In this document: positions 22,775 to 32,698 of the stretch, one piece after another | Layout of the letters: each line of letters opens with the position of its first letter | How positions within the stretch are numbered: position 1 is the stretch's first letter | NCBI GenBank assembly: GCA_029168955.1 | Contig: JAPDOI010000009.1 | Coordinates: 2,728,001 to 2,792,000, forward strand | Direction of reading: 5' to 3' | From: Aplectana chamaeleonis | Taxonomy: Eukaryota > Nematoda > Chromadorea > Rhabditida > Cosmocercidae | DNA: 64,000 nucleotides | Position numbers and translations under genes: made by a program | The notes under the pieces: generated by a model | Told to the model about the DNA's origin: nothing | Databases searched by the model: none | The model's input: only the letters and a program-made list of their open reading frames with translations

Positions 22775-24079
22775 GTGGGTTTTTTGTTGTCAGTTGGGCG
22801 TTCCTTTATAGTCTTCTTTGCGAAAAGCTGCAGGGATGGTGCGAGCGGTTCCGTCACGGTGGTTTTAGGTCATTACGCGGAGCGAGTGGAATCACATTTG
22901 GCTGAAAACGCCTTTCTCAACTGAATCCATAGTGGTTAGAGCTCTTGTAGTGGCGTTTCAGATCTATGGTTCCTCAACACCGAGTTTCGGTGGTTTCTCC
23001 AGTTGAGCGAAAAGGTATGCTATCGGGGTTACCTCGAAGGTAAGTTAAGGGGATTTCCTCAGAATTTTAGGGGTTTTCAGAAAACTTGTTTTGGATTTGG
23101 CTTGAATCTCTGTTCTGGTGGTTATTCGGTGCCCTGAATACGAGTCTGGGGCACGTTTCCTGTTATGTTGCGGCGCACTGTAGGTCTGCTGCTATTCTGC
23201 TGTTATGACCTACTTTAATATACGAAGAATCGATAACTATACCTCAAAATCGCGTTCAGCGACCCAAATAACCTCTACAGTTAAGGTTCGAAACAAATAT
23301 GTCGTACCATTCGGAAGTCATCAAAAGTTGCATTTTACCCCGAAAATGTGTCCTGGTTGGAAGCTTCTAGCAAAACCTCTCGAGGTTTACCGAAGATTCA
23401 AAGAAAATTAGAAAAGAAAAACCTCAGTTCAGTACAAGACTCAGGCCCTAGTTATACATCGGCGTTTCGCAGCCACTGTTTTCCGCGGGGCATGCGGGAT
23501 TGGTGAGATTTCGAAATTGACCAATAGCAGACCTAATCTGCGGCAAAGTTGTAATGTTTTCCTTAATTTTGAAGAAAAGTCGTCGTGAAGGATGAAAAAC
23601 GGTGAGCTCCCTCCCCCACACACACACACAAGCGTTTTCAATATACCTGTAGTCTTCACCACGGATACACGCAGGAATAACCAGAAAAAAAGAATTTTCT
23701 CTGTTAAATCCCTTTTTTTCTGGTAAATCTCAATTTTTTCTTGTTGTTCGTGCCTGTATCCATGGAAAAGACTTCACAATCTACAGTATGCCTAGAGGGA
23801 ATACCTAACCGCAAAACTGCCTTTGTTTTTGCCGTAGACCTCCCTTTCTTAACTTTTAGCCCATTTGAGGAATCTCACTGTAACTAGCTCCAGAGAAGCC
23901 TTCAGCAGCTACGAACATGGGTTTGAAAACTGCATAGGCATAGGAAGGATATTAACTGGTATGAATTTCGTTGGAAACGGCGTTTCCGACCTGATGTGAT
24001 TACTTGCTAAGGCACAATCCGGCCAATTCCCACGAAGAGGGCTGTAGGTGGTGTGTATAGTCATAGGTACTCTGCTTCT

Positions 24080-24336
24080 CTGGGCCAAATTCCGGTCCGC
24101 AATCGCGTCTGGACACGCTTTGCGGCCGCGCGCTTTTGAGTCAAAAGAGTTTCCAGCGCCGCAGCCGCTGATCTGTTGACTCTAGGTGGGTTTTAGAAAC
24201 TGGAAAGTCAACAAAATTGGAGAAAACTATAAAAAAGCCATATCGAGTCGGCTTTGGCGCTGGAAACTCGACTGACTCCGGCGCGTGCGGCCGCAAAGCG
24301 TGTCGCCACGCAATTGCGGACCGGAATTTGGCCCAG
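24080..24336. repeat. Palindromic MITE with 54-bp arms
   Basis: CTGGGCCAAATTCCGGTCCG..CACGCTTTGCGGCCGC on the left is mirrored on the right (GCGGCCGCAAAGCGTGTCGC..CGGACCGGAATTTGGCCCAG), followed inward by a weaker pair around GTTTCCAGCGCC and GGCGCTGGAAACTC. Confidence 0.88.
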
Positions 24337-24513
24337 ATAAGCACAATATTAGACGTTATTCGCATGTTTTATCGCCACGATTGAATCGCAGTAATCAGAA
24401 ATGTATGACTGCGCGATCACCATGTGGCCGCCATGTTGCTGCACAAGGGCCAGTGCTGAAACGGAAGTAACACAAACCGGTAATCGCGGCTACGGGAAGT
24501 ATGAACGGAAAGT

Positions 24514-24575
24514 ATTCGCGACAGTCACAGGCAGTTGCCACTCAATAGTGGCAACTGCCTGTGACTGTCGCGAAT
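24514..24575. repeat. Perfect 29-bp stem hairpin with four-base loop
   Basis: 24,514-24,542 and 24,547-24,575 are exact reverse complements (ATTCGCGACAGTCACAGG..), with loop CAAT. The absence of any mismatch implies recent origin or selection. Confidence 0.92.
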
Positions 24576-24583
24576 GAACCAAA

Positions 24584-24790
24584 GTACAGTTCAGCTCCGC
24601 AGTGCCGTTCAGTCCGCAAAGTGCACGCTGATTGCGAAAGCATGGTGCGGCGCGGTTTCGAGTACTCTCAGACAGGGATGTTGGATCACCCGGGCGGTTT
24701 TGTCTTTGGTGCCCGTGCGATCCCGCAGCACGCTTTCGCAATCAGCGTGCACTTTGCGGACTGAAAGGCAATGCGGAGTTGAACGGTAGA
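24584..24790. repeat. Inverted-repeat element, GTCCGCAAAGTGCACGCTGA arms
   Basis: Arms of about 58 bp with a perfect core TTCAGTCCGCAAAGTGCACG..ATTGCGAAAGC on the left and its mirror on the right (24,734-24,765). A relative of one arm lies at 62,430-62,470 (GCTTGCACTTTGCGGACTGA). Confidence 0.8.
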
Positions 24791-24942
24791 AAGGGTAGCT
24801 GTCGAGATCACGGCTATAAATATGATTGTGGACAGAAGGTGTTGGCAGACGACATCCACCGGCATTCTGTCGCACTAACAATAAGAAGGAAGCAGTTTGG
24901 CCATTTCTAGGAGCAAACACTAGAAAATTTGGTAGCCGTAAG

Positions 24943-25052
24943 GTTGGAATCGCACTTCCCGCGACGAGCGACAGCAAAAGCACATCGATTTTGAGTCGAT
25001 ACTTATGGTGAACATTGTGTCGCTCCTCGCGGGAGGTATGATCGCCATCTAA
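24943..25052. repeat. Small foldback related to the one at 50.46 kb
   Basis: CGCACTTCCCGCGACGAGCG on the left is mirrored by GTCGCTCCTCGCGGGAGGTATG on the right, with ATCGATTTTGAGTCGAT at its centre. The 50,459-50,580 element has the same layout and a matching centre (ATCGATTTTCGGTCGAT). Confidence 0.7.
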
Positions 25053-25561
25053 GTGAGCAGCATAGAGTGGCATTAAGCGATAAGGAACGTTGTTGACGAC
25101 TGTGCGCAGCCGCGTGTAAATCTCAACGCGCAGTTAGCTTTCTACGCATTCTCCACCGGGATCTGCTCAAATCGGACGCTAAACGCAACCTCTTAGTGTT
25201 CGAGCAGACGGATAAATTTCGCAGCTTCCGGGAAGCAGGCAGGTCTTTTGCGGGAAACCCGCCTTGGTTTTGGTTGTGAACAGCAAGTCTTAGATGAGAT
25301 GGTATTCAGCCGACCGGCTGGTGACAGTGAGATCCTATTAATAGGTGGCAGCTGACGACAACAGGCTGCCAGCAACACTATTATGTTGCTGTAGGAACGA
25401 TATCGGTCGCGTCAGAAGGGTGTTTTCGAGCTTGCGATCGTGGGCGAGGTTCAAAAGTGTTGCGGAAGCGCTTAGGAATAGATTGTGGGGAAACTTTTCA
25501 GTGATTAGAGAAGATCTATTTGGTTAGAATATCGTTGAAAGTCGAAAAAAATCATTTTCAG

Positions 25562-25958
25562 GGGAGACCAACAACGTTATGGTTGAGAGTCGATTCAAAG
25601 TGAGGTATCCAGAGCTTCAGGTTAGTCTGATTTGAAACAAAGTTTTGGAAACAGAGGAGGCCTTGAGTATTTCAGAGGCTTCAAGATCACGACAGTGCTG
25701 CTATAGCGAGCACTTCTCACTCGGCTTTACGGGATGTTCGTGAAGGTAGCGGAAAGGGTAGTCGGAGACCAAAACGTCTTCAACTCAATTGTTGTCTTTC
25801 AGAGCTACGCTTGCCTGCTCCTGGTCCGTCTACGGAGACACTTCCGCTTGCTGCGAGTGCTCCCCAGGTCACAGTTCAAGACAGCTCTGCGCAGGTGGTG
25901 AAGAAGGCTCCTCGGAAAATCGTAATCCAGGACGAGTTCGATGGTAGTCCGGAGTTAG
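25562..25958 (+). CDS. Three consecutive exons, Pro/Ala-rich linker
   Basis: Exons 25,562-25,620, 25,676-25,745 and 25,803-25,958 have clean TTTCAG acceptors and GTTAGT, GTAGCG and GTGAGT donors. The joined frame reads ETNNVMVESRFKVRYPELQ, RLQDHDSAAIASTSHSALRD, then LRLPAPGPSTETLPLAAS..KKAPRKIVIQDEFDGSPEL. The first exon begins in the phase left at 22,774. This is a disordered region with a basic-acidic switch (KKAPRKIVIQDEFD). No domain was recognised. Three short introns in a row with in-phase coding make this the best supported part of the gene's middle. Confidence 0.7.
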
Positions 25959-26887
25959 GTGAGTCTTCTAGGATTTTTTTTGTGGCCAAATACCTCTAAG
26001 TTTGGAGAAAAATTGGTGATTCAGATTTGACATCTAATTCAACCCTGCCGACTGAACGACCGAATGAGGGGTAATTTTTTGCAGTTTTGACAACCATTTT
26101 ATGCTAAATATTGCAATTTTTAGCAGAGCAGTATTTATCGCTGTTTCTTCTACAAGTGATACTTGCGAAAAGGCATTTGAGCGGCTTTATTCTGCATTTG
26201 CAAGTCCCCAGTCTTCCAAGAAGCCCTCCATGGTTGGTTTATGTCCTCAATTGTGGTAGAGAAGCTCTTTGTTTCTAGAGATAGGGGGATCGGCTCTCTC
26301 CATCGCGTGTGTGGCGTTCATCGATTAATCTTATGAGGATATATGTGGGGTGTCAGCTGAACGGCAACTCTTCTATACAGGGCAGACAGCCTTGAAAGTG
26401 TTTTGAGCTTCCTGTGTTCTGATCTAACTCGAATTAAGATCGCCTTGGCTATAAATCGCGCTTTGCTTTTACAGGAAAGAGAAAAAATGGGAAGAAAACA
26501 AAAAAAATCCGCACATTTCTGGTTCGAACATCTTGGGGAAAATCAGAGATTGTCTCAAACACAAGATAAAATTCATAAGAATTTTGGGAATCCAAGCCCT
26601 GGCCGGAAGTTCTAGGGCGGCGCCTCTAAACACTCTATTATTGGATACAGTTACAGTTCTTCTCAAGAAACGCGCAATAAACCACGGCAATCAAGGGAAA
26701 ACGTCTATAACTTTGTTAGTAGTGATTTTCGGCAGCCCTAGGGGCCATACTAGTGTTCTACGTCTAAAAACAGGCTATAGAAATTTAGAGTTGTGATGGA
26801 AAGTCGACCCACTATCACTGCGCAGAAGGAGTGTCCTCCTAAGTAAGTCGATTTACTCGACATTGAACGATTCCGTATTTCTAACAG
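25959..26887. other. Uncertain stretch, possible further exons
   Basis: Candidate exons follow acceptors at about 26,118 (AEQYLSLFLLQ, phase-compatible with 25,958, or RAVFIAVSSTSDTCEKAFER in another frame) and 26,474 (EREKMGRKQKKSAHFWFEHL). I could not choose a consistent set of frames, so none is called. ATGGAAAGTCGACCCACTAT..CCTAA|GTAAGT at 26,799-26,845 also looks exon-like but its phase does not fit the next exon. Confidence 0.35.
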
Positions 26888-27046
26888 GACTGGAGGGATG
26901 GCGAAGAGGTGTCTTGTCAGACAGAGCAGTGGAAAAGTCGGATTTCGAGTCTGATTGAGAAGAGCGGAATCCCTAGCCAGTACGTAAAGGAATTAAGGAA
27001 AACGGCAGAAAATGGTCAGAAAAGTTCTCTGGAAAAGAGTTCGTCT
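26888..27046 (+). CDS. Exon with a charged helical segment
   Basis: After the acceptor TTTCTAACAG the frame reads DWRDGEEVSCQTEQWKSRIS, then SLIEKSGIPSQYVKELRK and TAENGQKSSLEKSS, 53 codons. TCT|GTAGTA at 27,046 gives a phase-0 donor that would join the phase-0 exon at 33,823; a donor seven bases later is also possible. The following intron would be about 6.8 kb because of the nested transposons. The composition suggests an alpha-helical interaction region. No known domain. Confidence 0.5.
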
Positions 27047-27792
27047 GTAGTAGGTTGCTTTGTCTTTTTTCAACTAATAGGGTAGCCCGAAATTTCTACC
27101 CGAAAATAGGTCAGCAGGTTTTCCTTGTCCATGTGTGGTCTTTTGATCAATTGTGGTACCCATTACGAGGTACAGTCTTCCTCTACCTTATAGCCGCTAC
27201 CCAAAAAAACCCGCCCTGTTTGGAATTCTATACACTGTTTACAATGGAGTGCACAAACCCATTATTCACTTCTACTTCTCTACTGGCATTCTACAACGGT
27301 AGTCGAAGCGTTTCCGGCCGACCCCGGTGTGCATCGGCGACCCCGTAAGTCGCCTCGCGAAACTCACCAGCCGGACGGCTGTGAGGCGTGGTGGGTGGGT
27401 GGCGGCAGTGACGTATCGATCGCTTACGGGGTCGACCCAGAACGCGTCGATTATCGTAGCTGTGGGCCAGTAGAGGACTAGTGGCGGACCATGAGTTTGT
27501 GCTTTACGTCTTTGCGTCCCGCAACTTCACTGTTAATATAATTCATGATATACATAGCGTTAGATAATACATTATCCAGAATGCTTAACGGCAGCGTTCA
27601 CGATTGAGAAGTCTCACGGGTTTTCTATGGAAAATTGAAGGCTCAGGCCCTCGTCATAGTCGATCGACAGACGGGCTGCAGCCAGCCTGGTCGATAAGCA
27701 TCTTCATCGTGCAAATCGGATGTCTACACGATGCTAAACTTCGTACGTTTCGAGAGAGAGGTTCATAGGAAAGAACAGACCACAGTAGCCAA
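27047..27792. other. Intronic spacer before the TTAA element
   Basis: Contains GCGACCCCGTAAGTCGCC and GATCGCTTACGGGGTCG, a short inverted pair at about 27,340-27,435. No coding signal is supported. Confidence 0.4.
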
Positions 27793-27904
27793 TTAAAGGC
27801 AGTGTTCACGATGAATATCGCACTCGAAACAATCCCAAAATGTTATTGTTTGGTCGTGAGGTAACTAATAGTGAAGAAATGTCGTACGTTCGTGCCGTGG
27901 CAGT

Positions 27905-28324
27905 GTGGAGGAAAGAAGACCACCTCCGTGCAAACCGACGTCAACCCCTCCGCGTGGAGGGTTTTTATCATGGGAGAGATGCTGGCTGGCTGCAGCTCTC
28001 CTAAGGATTCTACTACAAATGGCCGGCGTCGAGAGGAATCCAGGACTCGCTCAGAAGTACCCATGCGCCACGTGCGGCAAGGATGTCACATGGAGTAAAA
28101 CAAGCGTCCAGTGCTTCGGATGCCAAAGGTGGGTGCATCTCTCCTGTTCGGGTCTCAGTTCTGTGAGGCATCACAACTCTTCCTTCCGTTGTGTTCTGTG
28201 CTCTGCCCCCAGCAACTCTGATTCCTCTTTTACCAACCGCCCCTCTCTATTGTACATATTAACCTCAATGGCCTTCGTCCCAAGTTGTCTGAACTCCTCT
28301 TTTTTCTCGTACTCATCATCCTGA
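27905..28324 (+). pseudogene. LINE copy 2, 2A-like motif and PHD finger
   Basis: MEERRPPPCK, then the hydrophobic AALLRILLQ, then AGVERNPGLAQ at about residues 39-49, then a PHD-type finger CATCGKDVTW..CFGCQRWVHLSC..CVLC to about residue 98. The 2A-like motif keeps Val-Glu and NPG, but its last Pro is Leu; copy 1 keeps NPGP but not the Glu. After about 28,245 the frame leaves the family sequence. Confidence 0.8.
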
Positions 28325-28331
28325 TGTCATA

Positions 28332-30353
28332 ATGGTCCAGGAAACAAAGCTTTCTCCTTCTACTACCGCTCGTCACCCTAACATTCCTGGCTATACTGCT
28401 TATCATGCTCCAAGGTCATCTCACGGCGGAGGAGTTTCCACTTTTGTACTATCGAATCTACCCTCTCATATCATACCAAACACCCCATCGGACGGTACTC
28501 TTGAGTGCCTACCTATCCACCTCCCTCTTAAAACACCTCTATCTCTTTTTAATATCTATATCCCTCCTACCACGTCCTGTCCCCAATCTTATGACCCCAC
28601 TCCTTCACTCAAGCAGCTGTATGACTGCTCCCTTTCACCCTCTGTTGTCTTTGCAGGCGATTTCAATGCTCATACATTCTGCTCGTCGCTTGACACTGAC
28701 GCTAGAGGAGAAGACGTCGAAGAATGGGCGGAGGAGTGCGATCTGGTCATTCTCAACGATGATCAGCCCACTCGTCTCCCGACCAACGGCCGATCCTCAA
28801 GTCCGGACATCTCTCTTGTGTCATCTAATCTCTCCAGCGCCTGCTCTTAGTCGACCGCGACAACTCTGTCCAGTGATCATATCCCCGTCTTTGTCCATGT
28901 CGATCTCTCTAAATCTCTTGCTCCTTATTCAGGTATCCGTCAAAGGTCTTATCTAAATCTTTGCCTTGCAGACTGGCGCTTGTTCAGGGAGGTGGCGGTT
29001 CGCCATGTGGATGACTACCCATGGAATGGAAACGTGCACCAGAAGGAACGTCACTTGAGTGACGCGATTCGCAAGGCCATGAAAGCAGCCATTCCGGAGG
29101 GCCGAGTTAAGACCTTCTTTCCCAATGTCACCAGGGAAATCTTGGAGAGGATAAGGACAAGGGACGCAAAGAGAGTCGTAGATCACCTGGATGCGACCAT
29201 TGCTGAGCTGGATAGTGAGATTAAGCGAGATCTGGACAAGCACAAGAAGGAGTGTTGGGAGAAATTTACGGAGAAGATGAATTTCAAGAGTGATGGAGCG
29301 TCAACTTGGAAAGTTCTAAAGAAGATCTCGGGCAAGAGCACCTCCACCAAATATTCTACGATCGAGTTCGAGGATCGAGTTTTCAAGTCGGGGCAGGAGG
29401 CTGCAACTGCTCTCGGAAAGAATTTTCTCATAACTCAGGCTAAGAGAGGGAAGCAGAACCGAGTGACTGTAAGAGAGCTCTGTAAGTTACCACTTATGAA
29501 TGTAGCAGAAGCTGTGACGCCCGCGCAGATTGAAAAGGTGGTTAAAGAGATGCGCAACTCGAAGGCTGTAGGGCCGGATGGCATTAGTCCTACGGTCTTG
29601 AAGAAACTACCGAGTGAGATTATGCCAATTCTGGCTGACGTCATCAACACATCCTTTCGCACGTGCATCGTACCCCAAGACTGGAAAATGGCAAGCGTCA
29701 TTCCGTTGCCCAAGCCAGGTAAATCGCCCTCCACGGCTAAGGGATACAGGCCAATAAGTCTTTTATCACCAATCGCCAAAGCCGCTGAAAAACTGGTCGT
29801 CAAGGAGCTGGCCGAGCATAATAACAATCAGCAGCACCAGCATGGATTCCGCAAATTACACTCTACCACCACGGCGCTGCTGGAGATTGTGAGCTATGTT
29901 TCGGATGGCTTCAACGCCGGAAAGCCTCAACGCACTGTTGGATTAGCCCTGGACCTCACGAAGGCATTTGACACTGTCAACTTAGGCATACTGTCTGAGA
30001 AGCTATTGAGGTCCACCATCCCGCCTTGGCAGAAGCGATGGATTCCCGCACTCATCAAAGGGCGCCGAGCAAAAGTGCTGTTTCAGGGACATGTCTCTAA
30101 TAGCATCCCGATCGCTGCCGGTGTCCCTCAAGGAGGAGTCATATCGCCTGCTCTGTTCAGTCTTTACCTGGAAGATTTGCCCGTCCCCCCAAGTGACATC
30201 AAAGTCGTTGCGTATGCGGATGACATCACCATCTTGTGCCGAGACAGAGACATTAATATAGCTGCACGCAAGATCAATAGCTACCTCATCGTTCTGAAGA
30301 GCTTTCTCGATGATATGATGCTCACTGTCTCTGCCGCTAAATCATCTGTATCA
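28332..30353 (+). pseudogene. LINE copy 2, endonuclease and reverse transcriptase
   Basis: One frame covers the endonuclease (QETKLSP, FAGDFNAH, SSPDISLVSS), an in-frame TAG at 28,848-28,850 where copy 1 has Trp, the SDHIPVFVHV motif, the linker, and the reverse transcriptase (GPDGISPTVLKK, YRPISLLSPIAK, DLTKAFDTVN, GVPQGGVISPALFS, AYADDITILC). It is cut at VSL by the TIR element; the continuation VFSTDPKEHCAHP resumes at 31,036. With one stop in 2 kb this is a young copy. Confidence 0.93.
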
Positions 30354-31033
30354 CTCTGCCAACGCGTAGCTAGATGCCTCCGAGGGCGCGGCCTGAAACG
30401 CCGCCCCATTCCATGTAGCGAGAATTCAAGGGTTTTAGCTACGATAGCTAAAACCCGCATATTCTTGTGTCGTTCGAGCCACTGTTCTCTCTGACACTAA
30501 ACCCGTATATTCTCGCTATAATTTTGTAGCGAGAATCTACGGATTTCGCGACAGCCTGTGTTGAATTCAATCTCAAACCCGCGCTGGCTACGCGGAGCGC
30601 AGGGATGCCGTTCAAACAGTGTTGGCCCAGTCAACCCACGGATAACTTGACACTCTGTGGGTGGTCGTGGAGGGTGACCACGTGTCGCTCTCTGCAAGAC
30701 CTTGCAATGGATAATTTTGGCCGCTGGTATGCTGCAGGCCGTGGGGAAGAAACGGCGATGCGCTCGATCGCAGCGGGGATCGTCTTTCTAGTACAGATCA
30801 AGACTGGGTGGGTCGATCGACCGAAAACCTGCAACGAGAATAAGCGTAGAATATGCGGGTGCTGTAGCGAGAATTTACGAAGAATATGCGGGCGCTGTAG
30901 CTAAAATTTCACCAGCTGAGGCTAAACTTTCCGTAATTTACGTAAATTCTCGTGTCAAAATTAGACTAGATGCCTCCAAAACCTTGGGCATCTGTGGTTT
31001 CCGTGTGAGGCATTTAGCTACGCGTTGGCGGAG
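30354..31033. mobile_element. 680-bp TIR element inside the LINE
   Basis: Both ends read CTCYGCCAACGCG when the right one is reversed, continuing GTAGCTARATGCC. CA occurs on each side (30,352-30,353 and 31,034-31,035). Removing the element and one CA rejoins GTATCA and GTTTTC, exactly the reading frame of LINE copy 1 (SV then S-V-x-x-T-D-P), which fixes the borders. Inside are repeated strings such as GTAGCGAGAAT and AATATGCGGG. No transposase. Confidence 0.88.
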
Positions 31034-31035
31034 CA

Positions 31036-31930
31036 GTTTTCTCCACTGACCCTAAGGAACACTGCGCTCACCCCGTTGTGAATTGGGAAGACGCACGTCT
31101 GCCTGCCGCACGTTTCCCTAAGCTGCTCGGCCTATGTAGTATTGGATCCTTCGTTGAGGTTCCACAAGAATACTGAGCAGAAATAGGCTACAGTGAAAGC
31201 AAAGCTCAACGTTCTACGAGCTCTGGGAGGAACGTCGTGGGGAAGTAGCAAGGAGACAATTTTGACAACCTACAAGGCACTATTGCAGCCGGCGTTGGAG
31301 TACGCTGCACCGGTATGGCAGCACATGATATCGGATTCATCGTGGACAAAGATGCAGCGAGTTCAAAATGCTGCACTTCGAATTGCCACAGGGTGTGCTA
31401 AAAGCACCCCAGTGGAACATCTTCATGCTGAGGCCCGAGTTCTGCCGGTTAAGGAGCACTGCCAACTCCAAGCGCAGCAACTGGTTATTAACATTGTCAA
31501 GCAGCCTGACCACCCATTAAGAAGGATCATGAATCCCGTGAGAGAGAGACATATCAGAAGGCCTTTTGCGGATGCTCCCGAGAAAGTCAATATACAAAGA
31601 TGGACGGACTCCCAACTGGATCGTCTGCGTCTTTTACGTGCGGAGCACACCAAGTTCGTCAGGGATCACTTGAGTAGGATGACCGTCAATCCCATATTAG
31701 GGGTCGTACCACCTGTAGTCAGCAACACCGAGATGGAACTCGGTAGGCGGGCTAGAAGTACCCTTGCCTCGTTACGCTGCGGTCATTCCCCTATGCTGAT
31801 GTCATTCTTGCATAAGATCGATCGCAGTAAGCCTGACGAGTGCCCGGTCTGTGGTAGCCGTGGCCATACAACTGAACACCTATTTGATTGCCCAAAGAGG
31901 CCGACCACTGTGACAACAATGGATTTGTAG
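31036..31930 (+). pseudogene. LINE copy 2, polymerase C-terminus and zinc knuckle
   Basis: VFSTDPKEHCAHPVVNW..LPAARFPKLLGL is followed by a frameshift near 31,140; 31,193-31,930 is then open through ALGGTSWGSSKETILTTYK, LQPALEYAAPVWQH, LASLRCGHSPMLMSF and the CCHC knuckle CPVCGSRGHTTEHLFDCP to a stop at 31,928-31,930. The region matches copy 1 over its length. Confidence 0.92.
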
Positions 31931-31993
31931 ACGAATCCGGTTTCAGTCGCCCGTTTCTTGAACCTTTGACGAAAACCTTCCTGCGGCTGCAAA

Positions 31994-32149
31994 GAAGAAG
32001 AAGAAGAAGAAGAAGAAGAAGAAGAAGAAGAAGAAGAAGAAGAAGAAGAAGAAGAAGAAGAAGAAGAAGAAGAAGAAGAAGAAGAAGAAGAAGAAGAAGA
32101 AGAAGAAGAAGAAGAAGAAGAAGAAGAAGAAGAAGAAGAAGAAGAAGAA

Positions 32150-32181
<32 letters not shown>

Positions 32182-32365
32182 AGAAGAAGAGGAAGAAAGA
32201 GGAAGAAGAGGAAGAAGAGGAAGAAGAGGAAGAAGAGGAAGAAGAGGAAGAAGAGGAAGAAGAGGAAGAAGAGGAAGAAGAGGAAGAAGAGGAAGAAGAA
32301 GAGGAAGAGGAAGAAGAAGAGGAAGAAGAGGAAGAAGAGGAAGAAGAGGAAGAAGAAGAAGAAGA
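31994..32365 (+). repeat. GAA microsatellite grown from the LINE tail
   Basis: Pure GAA from about 31,996 to 32,172, then mixed GAAGAG blocks with a regular GAAGAAGAG pattern, then GAA again. It starts exactly where LINE copy 1 has its short AAGAAG tail and stops at the target duplication. Long Arg, Lys, Ser, Leu or Phe ORFs on both strands here are low-complexity artefacts. Confidence 0.95.
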
Positions 32366-32698
32366 AGTGAAGAAACGGAAGACAAATGCCATCAAAACGT
32401 GTGCGGTGCCACAAGCTCGTCCGATTGGGGGGGGCAGACCGGGATAGGTAGGCGCACCGGGAGAGCTTTCAATGCCGTTTGTATTTATTTCTGGCCAGTT
32501 TTCGTTGCTTTCTTCGACCTTATCCTCTACAGCACCTGCCAACTCAATGTTTCACACCGAGACCTCGAGAACGAGATTTATCGTGAACACTGCCTTTAAG
32601 CCCGCACATATGCCGACGTGATGAGATTTGAAACCTTGTCACCATATTTAAATTGCACCCTGTAGATAGAGGAAGAGTAGTGCCTTCGAATGGTTTAA

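Larger units (their letters stand above)
22775..25561. other. Repeat-filled putative intron
   Basis: Holds dispersed repeat fragments (TACCTTTAATATACG and GGTTATTCGGTGCCCTGA types near 23,050-23,300), a CA microsatellite at about 23,618-23,631, and four foldback structures annotated separately (24,080-24,336, 24,514-24,575, 24,584-24,790, 24,943-25,052). No exon was recognised. Confidence 0.45.
27880..32365 (+). mobile_element. Full-length non-LTR retrotransposon (LINE copy 2)
   Basis: The same family as 15,585-19,029. The first base is shared with copy 1, and AGTGAAGAAA is present on both sides (27,870-27,879 and 32,366-32,375), a 10-bp target-site duplication inside the TTAA element. Domain order is 2A-like/PHD, endonuclease, reverse transcriptase, zinc knuckle, then a GAA tail grown to about 370 bp. 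A 680-bp TIR element interrupts the polymerase at 30,354. Frameshifts near 28,250 and 31,140 and one in-frame TAG at 28,848-28,850 make it inactive. Confidence 0.95.
27797..32595 (-). mobile_element. TTAA-flanked TIR element split by a LINE
   Basis: The left end AGGCAGTGTTCACGATGAAT at 27,797 and the right end ATCGTGAACACTGCCT at 32,595 are inverted and both touch TTAA (27,793-27,796 and 32,596-32,599). 27,797-27,879 and 32,366-32,595 are the two halves of the same element as at 41,798-42,238 (reversed), with about 150 bp of the middle missing. The LINE between them is bounded by a direct repeat of element sequence. No transposase is encoded. Confidence 0.9.

Noticed and set aside
31783..32542. 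ORFs of 160-207 codons made of Arg, Lys, Leu, Phe or Ser on both strands
   Set aside because: They are translations of the GAA/GAG microsatellite and change with frame; no real protein.
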